Shown here: positions 1-7,647 of the stretch, in pieces
How positions within the stretch are numbered: the first letter of the stretch is position 1
Layout of the letters: every line of letters begins with the position of its first letter
Source: an uncultured Clostridia bacterium
Lineage (GTDB): Bacteria; Bacillota; Clostridia; Christensenellales; Aristaeellaceae
Assembly: GCA_947166385.1 (NCBI GenBank)
Contig: CAMVEB010000006.1
Span: 1 to 64,000, forward strand
DNA length: 64,000 nt
Reading direction: 5' to 3'
Made by a program: the position numbers and the translations under genes
Notes under the pieces: model-generated
Databases searched by the model: none
Told to the model about the DNA's origin: nothing
Seen by the model: the letters and a program-made list of their open reading frames with translations, nothing else

Positions 1-16
1 TCATTTCCTTATCCAT
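1..16 (-). CDS. Possible 5' end of a leftward gene leaving the window
   Basis: On the minus strand an ATG at position 16 is preceded by AAAGGA at a normal distance and opens a reading frame (M-D-K-E-M) that leaves the window after five codons. Only the start context supports it. Nothing can be said about the product. Confidence 0.2.
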
Positions 17-452
17 GGTTGCATCCTTTCCGCTGCTGTGCAGCCGTTCAAATCAGGGTCTCACTGGTTGATATGAAACGAATTGCCCGATGGCAGTACT
101 TCTGGAAAAAATTCTGGTAACTGGAAGAGTAATTTCGTGAGCCAGATGCTCTTTGATCGACAACGGCACATCCGGACTGTCCTGCGGCTACACGTCACAA
201 CGCGAGCCCTGCCGCCGTTTAATCCCATTATATTCAACATGTCCAAAATTGCAATGGAAAGAGGTGAACTTTTATGGCTGAAACCCTGCGCGAACTGGCT
301 GATCCCCTACTTGTGTGAAAAGGATATTCGGGGACTGATTAAAATGCCTTTCAGCCGGCACTGGATCATGCACATCGAAGCCATGCGGCGAATCAAGAAC
401 AGGCTGTGCAAGCTGGCGCGAAAGGGCGTGGACCCCATCCGGAGCATACCTG
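17..452. other. Degenerate intergenic stretch, no convincing gene
   Basis: Open frames are present here, but none has a recognisable product. A ribosome binding site (AAAGAGGTG) lies just before an ATG at 274 that opens a frame of only 14 codons (M-A-E-T-L-R-E-L-A-D-P-L-L-V), ending at 318. This looks like the surviving N-terminus of a lost gene. The longer frame at 83-478 crosses the same stretch without a start signal or a recognisable domain and I do not call it. Confidence 0.4.
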
Positions 453-707
453 ATGAAGCGGAAACCATTGACGGATGAGACAGAACAGATATATAAATTG
501 ATGGAGGGCATCATGGATCAATGGCTGGAAACCAAACAGCTTCCGGTGCATTATGTCTCGGCGGCAGGAGTGGTGTATAAAGACGGCAAAGTCTTGCTGA
601 TCCGGTCCGAAAGAAGGGGATGGGAGTTCCCCGGAGGGATCGTGGAACAGGGCGAAGCGCTCCTGGACGGCCTGAGGCGCGAGATCTTCGAGGAAAGCGG
701 ATCGTGA
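453..707 (+). pseudogene. NUDIX hydrolase, C-terminally truncated
   Basis: The 84-residue frame has the N-terminal strand of a NUDIX domain (V-S-A-A-G-V-V-Y around residue 36) and a nearly complete NUDIX box: G-G-I-V-E-Q-G-E at the start and R-R-E-I-F-E-E-S-G at the end. The frame stops two residues after the box. NUDIX domains need roughly another 60-70 residues, so the gene is cut off and is probably inactive. Family members hydrolyse nucleoside diphosphates linked to other moieties. The MerR gene begins 139 bp downstream in unrelated sequence, so the loss is probably a deletion. The start at 453 is the only reasonable ATG, but the ribosome binding site is poor. Confidence 0.75.
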
Positions 708-794
708 CATTGAGTTCGTAAGCGACTGCATCATCTGACAGAAAAATGTCTGTTGTGGTATCTTTGAGTATCTCAGGTTTTTTCTCAAATAGTC

Positions 795-838
795 TTGACC
801 TTACACTTAACTGCAATGATACCTTCCCCGTGAGGAGG
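795..838 (+). promoter_or_regulatory. MerR-type promoter with 19-bp spacer, plus RBS
   Basis: A -35 box TTGACC (795-800) and a -10 box TACCTT (820-825) are separated by 19 bp, the over-long spacing typical of promoters activated by DNA distortion by MerR proteins. The spacer contains a TACACTTAACTG core common in MerR operators. AGGAGG (833-838) is the ribosome binding site for the ATG at 846. Autoregulation is inferred. Confidence 0.55.
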
Positions 839-845
839 TTGGGAT

Positions 846-1751
846 ATGATCACGATCCAGGGATTCGCAAAGCTCTGCAGATGCAGCACCCAGACACTGC
901 GGTACTATGACCGTATCGGCCTGCTGACGCCGGCAAAGGTCGATGAATGGACAGGATACAGGTACTATGAAGAAGAGCAGGCGCTGCTGTATGTGAAGAT
1001 CAAAAATCTGCAGCAGGCGGATTTCTCCATTGAAGAGATCAAAACGCTTCTTTCGGGAGATGACGATCTCCTGACAGCAGCATTTGAACGGAAAATCAGG
1101 GAACAGCAGCAGAAACTGGAACGGATCCGGGAAATACAAAGATCGTATCTCAAAGAAAAGATGGATATGCAGAGACTGGTCAACGCAATCATCGGGTTTG
1201 TGGAAGGACAGCTGGACAACCCGGCCCTGTGGGAGGAATTCGGCATCAGTACGGATCGAAAGGCAGAGATGACAGCAAAGGCCCACGCGATGCTGGCTGA
1301 TATGATGACCAAAAACAAAGAAACGCTGGAGACCGTTACCATGACCATGGATGATAAGGCGGTTACCGGGGTTGAGAACGTGATCCGGGCTTTTCAGGAC
1401 GGCAGCCTGGATTCCGCTGACAGAATCCTTGTCAACCCTGACGGGACAGAAGAACCCAACCGGGTTCCGGAAGACGCCGCTGTCGTTTTCGAGCGTCACG
1501 GATGGTCCCATATCTCTGAATGGATCAGGGATATGCCCATCCTGAATGAAGAGGGAGAGCGTTACTGCGTATTCGGACTGACGGAAGAAAGTGCGGTCAG
1601 ATATACCGGTCTTCCCACAATGATGCTGGTCATGATGGCTTCTGAGATGGATGAACTCAAAGGGGGTGTGACGTGCAATACTGCACCCAGCAAGGACGGA
1701 CAGAATCATTTTACGCTGCTGTATAAAAACGGTAAACAGCTAACTCAGTAG
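846..1751 (+). CDS. MerR family transcriptional regulator
   Basis: This 301-residue protein has a MerR winged helix-turn-helix at residues 1-70, with the hallmark L-R-Y-Y-D-R-I-G-L-L at about 18-27 and G-Y-R-Y-Y at about 38-42. A long coiled-coil helix (about 75-115, rich in E, K and Q) follows and would form the dimer interface. The remaining 180 residues form an effector domain that I do not recognise. The start is supported by AGGAGG and by the overlapping long-spacer promoter. MerR proteins twist their promoter DNA on ligand binding and usually control their own gene and a neighbour. The upstream neighbour is a broken NUDIX gene and the downstream neighbour is separated by a large hairpin, so no target is obvious. 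Confidence 0.85.
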   Translation: MITIQGFAKLCRCSTQTLRYYDRIGLLTPAKVDEWTGYRYYEEEQALLYVKIKNLQQADFSIEEIKTLLSGDDDLLTAAFERKIREQQQKLERIREIQRSYLKEKMDMQRLVNAIIGFVEGQLDNPALWEEFGISTDRKAEMTAKAHAMLADMMTKNKETLETVTMTMDDKAVTGVENVIRAFQDGSLDSADRILVNPDGTEEPNRVPEDAAVVFERHGWSHISEWIRDMPILNEEGERYCVFGLTEESAVRYTGLPTMMLVMMASEMDELKGGVTCNTAPSKDGQNHFTLLYKNGKQLTQ

Positions 1752-1753
1752 CG

Positions 1754-1826
1754 AATTATACGCAGTGCGGCAGAAGAAAAGCAGCAGGCACGAAACCTGC
1801 TGCATTCTGCCGCAGTGCGTATAATT
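1754..1826. repeat. Long two-part inverted repeat (hairpin)
   Basis: Arms at 1754-1775 and 1805-1826 are complementary over 22 bp with one central mismatch. Inside them a second perfect 8-bp stem, GCAGCAGG/CCTGCTGC, lies at 1781-1788 and 1796-1803. The element starts three bases after the merR stop codon. It lacks a clean T tract, so it may be a processing or termination hairpin, or a small mobile or REP-like element. Confidence 0.75.
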
Positions 1827-1966
1827 TCCATTGCGGCCTTCCAAGTATAAAGGAATTTTGGTATGATGAAAGCTGCTCGAAAGCCGCAGTCAGAGTAACT
1901 TAATCGGCTGGGAAACGAGCTGCCGCCGAAGACGGTTTAGTTCAATCGGGATTTTTGGAGGAATAT

Positions 1967-3238
1967 ATGGAACAAAAGCTATTTTCGGAATTGCGCTCAT
2001 TATATGTGACAACCAAAGAGCGTCCTAATGAAATCAGAATCAGGATTCGTATGCGGGATCTGATCGCCCCGGACGCTCTTCGCCATGCCGTGGATACTAC
2101 CATGGAAAGATATCCGTATTTCTGTGTGGAATTGCAGAAAAAAGACGGACAATACATTTTTGCGGAAAACCATCGCCCTGTGGTGATTACAAATTCGCTC
2201 CATGGCGTGGCTTTGAACTCCGAGGCTTCCAATTTTCACATGATTGCGTTTTGCTGGGAGGACAACTGGATTATACTGGATGTTTTCCATGGGATGACAG
2301 ATGGGACGGGCGCCTATGAAGTGGTAAGAACGCTTCTCTATTACTATTGTTCCGAGCGGTACAACGTCAAGCTGAATGATGAGGGTATTCGTCTGGCTGG
2401 GGATGAAATATCCGCGGAGGAGTGGGACGACCCTGTAGCGAACAGAGCCGATTTACCGAGTCCAAGACGAAATGAACAAATGTCTGACGCACTGAATCTG
2501 ATCGCATCTGCGGGACTGGAGGAGGATCACCGGCCTACTGTTTACAGCATCGCCATTTCCGAATCTGAATTCATGAAATTCAATCTGGATAACGACGGCA
2601 GCCCTGGCACCATGGTCTCTCTGCTGCTCAGCCGGGCCATTGCGAAGTTATTCCCGGAGGCGAAGGACATCATCCGCATCACACTGTGCGTGAATCAGAG
2701 GAAAGCACTGCACGCGCCACTGGCGCACCAAAGTCTGGTCGGCGGCGCATTCCTGGAGTATAAGGACAAGATGCGCGACTGGCCCCTGGACCTGCAGGCC
2801 ACTGGCTACCGAGGCATGGTGTTTGCCCAGACCCAGGAGGAAAATGTGCTGATGGGAGCAGCCTCCATGAAGGGGATCAATGGCTTGATTCTCTCCAAAG
2901 GGAGCGACCAGGAACGCCTGGGGGTGGCAGGATATATCAACGCGCTGGCGGCCAGGGTCGTCACGGCCAACGTGAGCTATGTCGGCAAGGCCAACTATCA
3001 GGAAGCCGAGCAGTATATCCGTGATTTCCGGCTGTGGACGTCCTCGGCAGCCAATGGCCTGATCGTTGAAATATCCGCAGTGAATGGACGCTTCACCCTT
3101 GATTTTCTACAGACGTTTTCCAACCCCATATTCGTGAACGTCTTCCTGAAGGAGCTGGAGGAGAACGGAATCGTGTACGACCTTCAGGATGTCAATGAGC
3201 TGGAGCTTGCGAATATAAAGTTACCGTGGACAGAGTGA
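1967..3238 (+). CDS. Condensation-fold acyltransferase (alcohol acetyltransferase-like)
   Basis: The 423-residue protein carries the H-x-x-x-D-G signature of CoA-dependent acyltransferases and NRPS condensation domains (H-G-M-T-D-G at 108-113). The general arrangement is that of the alcohol acetyltransferase-like proteins common in Clostridia: an N-terminal half with the catalytic His, then a second lobe with a D-F-x-Q-x-F-like segment near the C-terminus. Such enzymes transfer an acyl group to an alcohol or amine; the substrate is unknown. GGAGGA at 1957-1962 fixes the ATG at 1967 and rules out the upstream in-frame TTG at 1955, which overlaps the ribosome binding site. An acylphosphatase gene follows after 15 bp, so the two are probably cotranscribed. 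Confidence 0.7.
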   Translation: MEQKLFSELRSLYVTTKERPNEIRIRIRMRDLIAPDALRHAVDTTMERYPYFCVELQKKDGQYIFAENHRPVVITNSLHGVALNSEASNFHMIAFCWEDNWIILDVFHGMTDGTGAYEVVRTLLYYYCSERYNVKLNDEGIRLAGDEISAEEWDDPVANRADLPSPRRNEQMSDALNLIASAGLEEDHRPTVYSIAISESEFMKFNLDNDGSPGTMVSLLLSRAIAKLFPEAKDIIRITLCVNQRKALHAPLAHQSLVGGAFLEYKDKMRDWPLDLQATGYRGMVFAQTQEENVLMGAASMKGINGLILSKGSDQERLGVAGYINALAARVVTANVSYVGKANYQEAEQYIRDFRLWTSSAANGLIVEISAVNGRFTLDFLQTFSNPIFVNVFLKELEENGIVYDLQDVNELELANIKLPWTE

Positions 3239-3253
3239 AACCGGGTTGACGAG

Positions 3254-3529
3254 ATGATGAATATGGCCCGCAGACACATCTCCTACTACGGCTGGGTTCA
3301 GGGTGTGGGTTTCCGCTATCGTGCCCGCCATGCCGCAGAGCTGTATGGCTGTACCGGCTGGGTGCGGAATGAATGGGACGGCAGTGTCACCATGGAGATC
3401 CAGGGGACGGAGGACGCCATCGACAAGGTGATCCTGGCAATAGAAGCCGGGAGATATGTCAAGCTGGACGTCTTGGATCTGGTATCTCTTCGAACAATTC
3501 CATTATTCGATCCAACGAGAGTACTTTGA
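3254..3529 (+). CDS. acyP: Acylphosphatase
   Basis: The 91-residue protein has both acylphosphatase signatures: G-W-V-Q-G-V-G-F-R-Y near residues 14-23, with the phosphate-binding loop and catalytic arginine, and G-W-V-R-N-E-W-D-G-S-V near 35-45, with the catalytic asparagine. Its length is normal for this family. It hydrolyses carboxyl-phosphate bonds such as acetyl phosphate and carbamoyl phosphate in the cytoplasm. ATG codons at 3254, 3257 and 3263 are all possible starts; the ribosome binding site is weak (G-rich), which fits coupling to the acyltransferase 15 bp upstream. The last 15 residues diverge from the usual G-F-x-I/V ending, a minor oddity. Confidence 0.9.
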   Translation: MMNMARRHISYYGWVQGVGFRYRARHAAELYGCTGWVRNEWDGSVTMEIQGTEDAIDKVILAIEAGRYVKLDVLDLVSLRTIPLFDPTRVL

Positions 3530-3944
3530 TCTTCTCCAATGTGCCTCTCCTCGTTGATTCTATTCGCTTTGTGACGCTTCGAATCCTTTTGGTTAATTGG
3601 CAATTTTGGTTACCATTCTTTACATTTTGGATCCCTCTTTAAATGAGACTGCCCTGGGAAAAACTTGCTAAACCCGTGACTTTTTTGATAATATATCAGC
3701 GACTCGAAGGACGGATAATGAACGAGAATCATCAGATAAACTGGAGCCCTGAAGAGAAACAGCTGCAAAGCCTGACAGAAACAACAAAGATGATCGGTTG
3801 TTCAGGGTCTCTGTGGGAAGCACTTTGGCTTCGGTCAGTATGAAAGGAGTTTTGTCATCTGGCCCGAATGATACATGAGCGCTCAGAGGCGTTGACCTGA
3901 TCATTCCGGCAGATGATTGAAACAGAATGAAGGAGGTTTCAATC
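3530..3944 (+). other. Leader region of the ABC/STAS locus
   Basis: No convincing gene lies here. A plausible promoter is TTGCTA (3665-3670) with TAATAT (3689-3694), 18 bp apart. A 41-codon frame from an ATG at 3718 to 3843 has no good ribosome binding site and no recognisable product. The last part holds the hairpin at 3855-3916 and the AAGGAGG that serves the next gene. The 250-base untranslated leader is long and may carry regulation, but I recognise no known riboswitch class. Confidence 0.4.
3855..3916 (+). promoter_or_regulatory. Hairpin in the leader of the ABC fusion gene
   Basis: TCATCTG (3855-3861) pairs with CAGATGA (3910-3916), and GAATGAT (3866-3872) pairs with ATCATTC (3900-3906), separated only by a small internal loop. 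The stem closes 29 bases before the start codon. There is no T tract, so it is not a terminator. A role in translation control or protein binding is inferred. Confidence 0.5.
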
Positions 3945-6335
3945 ATGAGGTCATCGGATCCGGGAGCATCTGCCGGGAAAAGACGTATTCGCCTTTTCTC
4001 TTTCTGCCTGCTCATGACTGTCTTTATGAGCTGGGCAATTCCTGCAGGCGGAGAAAACGGGAAGTTTTCCACGCTGGCCGATTTTATTGGCAAGTCGATT
4101 TCCATGTTAAATGGAACAAATTTTGATTCTCACATGGATAAAAATGAAGTCCTGCAGGGAAATGTAAAAATCCTGTATCAGAACAGCGATGTGGATTCCA
4201 TCACCTCCGTGCTGTCCGGAAAGAGCGACGCTCTGGTCATGGACATGCAAAACGCCGTGGTTCTGGGGTCCGAGTATGACGAGCTGATGATCTTTCCTGA
4301 AGTTGTTTGTGATGATTCTTATGGCTTCGGATTTAAAAAGGGCAGTGACCTCGTTGCCCCATTCAATCAGGCCATGGCAAAGCTCAAAAGCCAGGGCCTG
4401 GATGAGGAGATGAAAGCCAAATGGATGGGGCAGGACGAAAGTCAGAAGGTCCTGATTGAGCAGGATTGGGAGGGAAAAAACGGTACCCTGCGATTCTGGG
4501 TGAATACCGGTACGCCCCCCATGTCCTATCTGGGACCGGACGGCACGCCGATCGGCTATTCTGTTGATTACGTTTTGCACGTTGCGCGGGAAATGGATTA
4601 TAAGGTTGAAATCACCGAATGTGCTTTTGACGGATTGATTCCTGCGCTGCAGGGCGGAAAGGCAGACCTGGCCGGCCGGACCATGTCGATCACAGAAGAG
4701 CGGAAAAAAATGATCGATTTCTCAGATCCCTTCTTTTCCGGTGGAAGCGTTTTTGTGGTGAGGAAGGACCGTGTCAGCGAAGAACTTCTGGCTTCGTCCG
4801 CGCCTGCCGCTGCCGGCAGCGTGTCTGCAACCGGAGATCAGAACGGCAAATACACAACTCTTGCTGATTTTATCAACAATAAGATTTCTGTCCTCACAGG
4901 CACGTCTTTTGATATTCATCTTGAAAACAATTCGGCGATTCAGGGAAATGTAAAAATTCTGTATCAGAACAGCGATGTGGACTCCATCGCTTCTGTGCTG
5001 TCCGGCAAGAGCGATGCGTTGATCATGGATATGCCTAACGCTGAAATCGTTGTTTCCGAGCATCAGGAATTCATGATCTTCCCCGAAGTGGTTCAGGAAG
5101 ATTCCTATGGTTTCGGTTTTCAGAAGGGCAGTCCTCTGGTCGCTCCCTTTAATGAGGCGATGCAAAAGCTTCTTGCGCAGGGTCTGACAGACGAGATGAC
5201 GGTAAAATGGATGGGCACTGACGAGACAGCGAAAGTTCTGATCCCGCAGGATTGGGAAGGGAAGAACGGCACCCTGCGATACTGGGTGAATACCGGTACG
5301 CCCCCCATGTCCTATCTGGGCCCGGACGGCACGCCGGTCGGCTATGCCATCGATTTTGTGCTCCATGTTGCCCGGGAAATGGATTATAAGGTTGAAATCA
5401 CCGAATGCGCTTTTGACGGATTGATTCCCGCGCTGCAGGGCGGCAAGGCCGATCTTGCCGGGCGAAGCATGTCCATTACAGAAGAACGGCTGAAGAAAAT
5501 CGATTTCTCCGATCCGTTCTATCGCGGCGGTTCCGTTTTTGTCGTTCGCAAAAGCGATGTGAATCCGGTGCTCTTAACGAGTCTGAGTACGGAAACAGTG
5601 CAAAACGAAGACACCTCTTTCTTCGCGTCAATCAGCGCGAGCTTTAAACGTACTTTCGTGGAGGAAGATCGGTGGGCTGTTTTTGTATCCGGGTTGCTGA
5701 ACACGCTGCTGATTACTTTTGCTTCCATGATACACGGTTGCATCCTTGGTTTTGCCCTGTTTTTCCTCTGCAGAAAGACAGGAAACCACGTTCGCAGGAT
5801 TGTGCAGAGTGTCACAGGCGTGATCGTCGGCATCCCCGCGGTGGTGCTCCTGATGGTGCTTTTCTATGTCGTTTTCGGAAGAAGCACCATTTCAGGCATT
5901 ATCGTTTCGATTATCGCTTTCACGCTGACATTCGGAACTTCTGTGTTTCATATGCTGGAGACCGGAACCGGCGCTGTGGAACGCGGACAGACAGAAGGTG
6001 CGTATGCGCTGGGCTTTAATGACAATGAAACATTCTTCAGAGTGATTCTCCCTCAGGCTCTGATGCATGTTTTGCCTATTTTCAGGGGCGAGGTTGTTTC
6101 GCTGCTGAAAGCAACGGCGGTCGTAGGTTATATCGCCGTGCAGGATCTGACGAGATCCGGGGACATGGTGCGAAATCGTACCTTTGAAGCCTTCTTCTCC
6201 CTGATTTCAGTCGCGGTGATTTACTATGTGGTCGGGAAACTGCTCGGTTTGCTGATCACCGGCATTCAGAAAAAAATCGATCCGTCCCGGCGCAGTGAAA
6301 AACAGATTCTGAAGGGAGTGAATGTTCATGTTTAA
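3945..6335 (+). CDS. Tandem solute-binding/permease fusion, polar amino acid type ABC importer
   Basis: This 796-residue membrane protein has a signal-anchor helix (about 17-37), two copies of a type II solute-binding module, and a permease domain (about 575-790) with the cytoplasmic loop E-G-A-Y-A-L-G-F near 683, typical of HisM/GlnP-class permeases. The binding modules are in an unusual order. Each 262-residue unit begins with what is normally the second lobe (residues about 42-170 and 304-432) and ends with what is normally the first (about 172-290 and 434-545, with D-G-L-I-P-A-L-Q-G-G-K-A-D-L-A and F-S-D-P-F). The units repeat at the DNA level with a period of 786 bp and are nearly identical in places, so the duplication is recent or kept alike by conversion. 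AAGGAGG at 3930-3936 fixes the ATG at 3945, not the earlier one at 3927. The ATPase gene overlaps the 3' end. Confidence 0.85.
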   Translation: MRSSDPGASAGKRRIRLFSFCLLMTVFMSWAIPAGGENGKFSTLADFIGKSISMLNGTNFDSHMDKNEVLQGNVKILYQNSDVDSITSVLSGKSDALVMDMQNAVVLGSEYDELMIFPEVVCDDSYGFGFKKGSDLVAPFNQAMAKLKSQGLDEEMKAKWMGQDESQKVLIEQDWEGKNGTLRFWVNTGTPPMSYLGPDGTPIGYSVDYVLHVAREMDYKVEITECAFDGLIPALQGGKADLAGRTMSITEERKKMIDFSDPFFSGGSVFVVRKDRVSEELLASSAPAAAGSVSATGDQNGKYTTLADFINNKISVLTGTSFDIHLENNSAIQGNVKILYQNSDVDSIASVLSGKSDALIMDMPNAEIVVSEHQEFMIFPEVVQEDSYGFGFQKGSPLVAPFNEAMQKLLAQGLTDEMTVKWMGTDETAKVLIPQDWEGKNGTLRYWVNTGTPPMSYLGPDGTPVGYAIDFVLHVAREMDYKVEITECAFDGLIPALQGGKADLAGRSMSITEERLKKIDFSDPFYRGGSVFVVRKSDVNPVLLTSLSTETVQNEDTSFFASISASFKRTFVEEDRWAVFVSGLLNTLLITFASMIHGCILGFALFFLCRKTGNHVRRIVQSVTGVIVGIPAVVLLMVLFYVVFGRSTISGIIVSIIAFTLTFGTSVFHMLETGTGAVERGQTEGAYALGFNDNETFFRVILPQALMHVLPIFRGEVVSLLKATAVVGYIAVQDLTRSGDMVRNRTFEAFFSLISVAVIYYVVGKLLGLLITGIQKKIDPSRRSEKQILKGVNVHV

Positions 6336-7482
6336 GATTGAGAATATTTCAAAGAAATTTGACAACGGGGTCGAACCGATTCACGATCTGAACGCGGTCA
6401 TTCATAAAGGGGATGTCATTTCCCTGATCGGCCCATCGGGCACGGGAAAGTCAACACTTTTGCGCTGCCTGAACATGCTGGATCCGCCGACTTCGGGAGA
6501 TATCTATTATAAAGGAGAAAAAATCACCGAAAAAGGGTATGACCTGACCAGGCTGCGCAAGCATGTTGGAATGGTTTTCCAGTCGTTCAATCTGTTTAAC
6601 CACCTGACTTCCATTGAAAATATCATGATGCCGCAGGTCAGGCTGTTACAGAGAAGCCGCCATGAGGCCTATGAAAAAGGGATGGAACTGCTTTCGCAGG
6701 TAGGACTGGCTGACAGGGCGCTTCAGTATCCTTCTCAGCTTTCCGGTGGCCAGAAGCAGCGGGTCGCCATTGCGCGGGCGATGGCGATGGATCCGGAAGT
6801 GCTTCTTCTGGATGAGCCCACCAGTGCCCTGGATCCTACCATGGTGGATGAAGTGAATGAGGTGATCAGGCAGCTGGCGTCCTCCGGAATGACCATTCTC
6901 ATTGTGACACACGATATGGCTTTTGCCCGGGATATCAGCAACCGCGTCTTCTTCATGGATGAGGGCGTTGTCTATGAAGAAGGAACATCCGAAGAGATTT
7001 TTGAGAATCCGAAGAAGGCCAGAACGATTCAGTTTATTAAGAAACTCTTTGTCCTGGAAGAAGATATCACAAAACGTGACTATGATTTTTCCGGATTGAC
7101 GAAAAAAATATACGAGCTCATGATTCAGATGAAGTCCTTCGGGAATATCTGGTCCAATGCGATCCTTCTTCTGGATGAGCTTATTCAGAACGTGTTGTTT
7201 CATCTGCTCAAAGATCCCTTCAACATTCATCTCAGAGTGGAATGCAAAAAAAACAGCGTTGTTCTCAACGTGATGTATGACGGAGAACCCCTTGACCTCG
7301 TTGAAAAGCTCCGGAAGGAAGCAAATAAACCGATCAATCTGGAAGATACAGATGACTGGATGGTGCTTCCTGCAAGGGTCATCTGTGGATATACCAGGGA
7401 AATGACCTATATGCAGCAAGAGGAAAACCTGAGAAATTGCCTGCGGATTGTCGTTGAAGAAAATGCCGGGAGAAAATCGTAA
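6328..7482 (+). CDS. ABC transporter ATPase fused to a histidine-kinase-like ATPase domain
   Basis: Residues 1-245 are a polar-amino-acid-class ABC ATPase: Walker A G-P-S-G-T-G-K-S, Q-loop F-Q-S-F, signature L-S-G-G-Q-K-Q-R, Walker B L-L-L-D-E-P and switch T-H-D. Normal family members end there. This one continues for about 140 residues with a domain resembling the GHKL/anti-sigma factor kinase fold: an N-box E284-L-I-Q-N288 and a D-box Y-D318-G319-E-P-L-D. In RsbW/SpoIIAB-type proteins this fold binds ATP and phosphorylates a STAS partner. A STAS protein is encoded 1.4 kb downstream (8878-10137), so partner switching is a testable inference. The ATG at 6328 is preferred over 6322 because of its distance from AGGGAGTG. 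The gene overlaps the permease fusion by 8 bp. A paralogue lies at 35479-36573. Confidence 0.85.
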   Translation: MFKIENISKKFDNGVEPIHDLNAVIHKGDVISLIGPSGTGKSTLLRCLNMLDPPTSGDIYYKGEKITEKGYDLTRLRKHVGMVFQSFNLFNHLTSIENIMMPQVRLLQRSRHEAYEKGMELLSQVGLADRALQYPSQLSGGQKQRVAIARAMAMDPEVLLLDEPTSALDPTMVDEVNEVIRQLASSGMTILIVTHDMAFARDISNRVFFMDEGVVYEEGTSEEIFENPKKARTIQFIKKLFVLEEDITKRDYDFSGLTKKIYELMIQMKSFGNIWSNAILLLDELIQNVLFHLLKDPFNIHLRVECKKNSVVLNVMYDGEPLDLVEKLRKEANKPINLEDTDDWMVLPARVICGYTREMTYMQQEENLRNCLRIVVEENAGRKS

Positions 7483-7647
7483 AACCGGAAGGGTGGTTCG
7501 TTCACCATCCATTACCGTGAGATCATCCGGATCAGGACCCGGACGGGTGCATCTCCCGGACGCAGATCGCCGGGTGATCATGAAAACTGACATAAAGGAA
7601 AAAGGCCTGTCTGCTGTCTGATCCGCGGACGCCCGAGCTCAGGAACG

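Noticed and set aside
83..478. 131-codon plus-strand frame near the window start
   Set aside because: There is no ribosome binding site, no recognisable domain, and it overlaps the NUDIX start in another frame.
1754..1826. CRISPR repeat
   Set aside because: The hairpin is long and single; there are no regularly spaced repeats or cas genes.
3718..3843. 41-codon frame in the transporter leader
   Set aside because: A leader peptide was considered, but there is no good ribosome binding site and no run of regulatory codons.
3660..3944. Possible riboswitch (lysine, glycine or SAM type) in the long leader
   Set aside because: I could not match the conserved core of any known class; only a simple hairpin is supported.
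3945..6335. Assembly duplication artefact in the binding-protein repeats
   Set aside because: The two 786-bp units differ at many positions in their first halves, so they are real paralogous repeats rather than a copied read.
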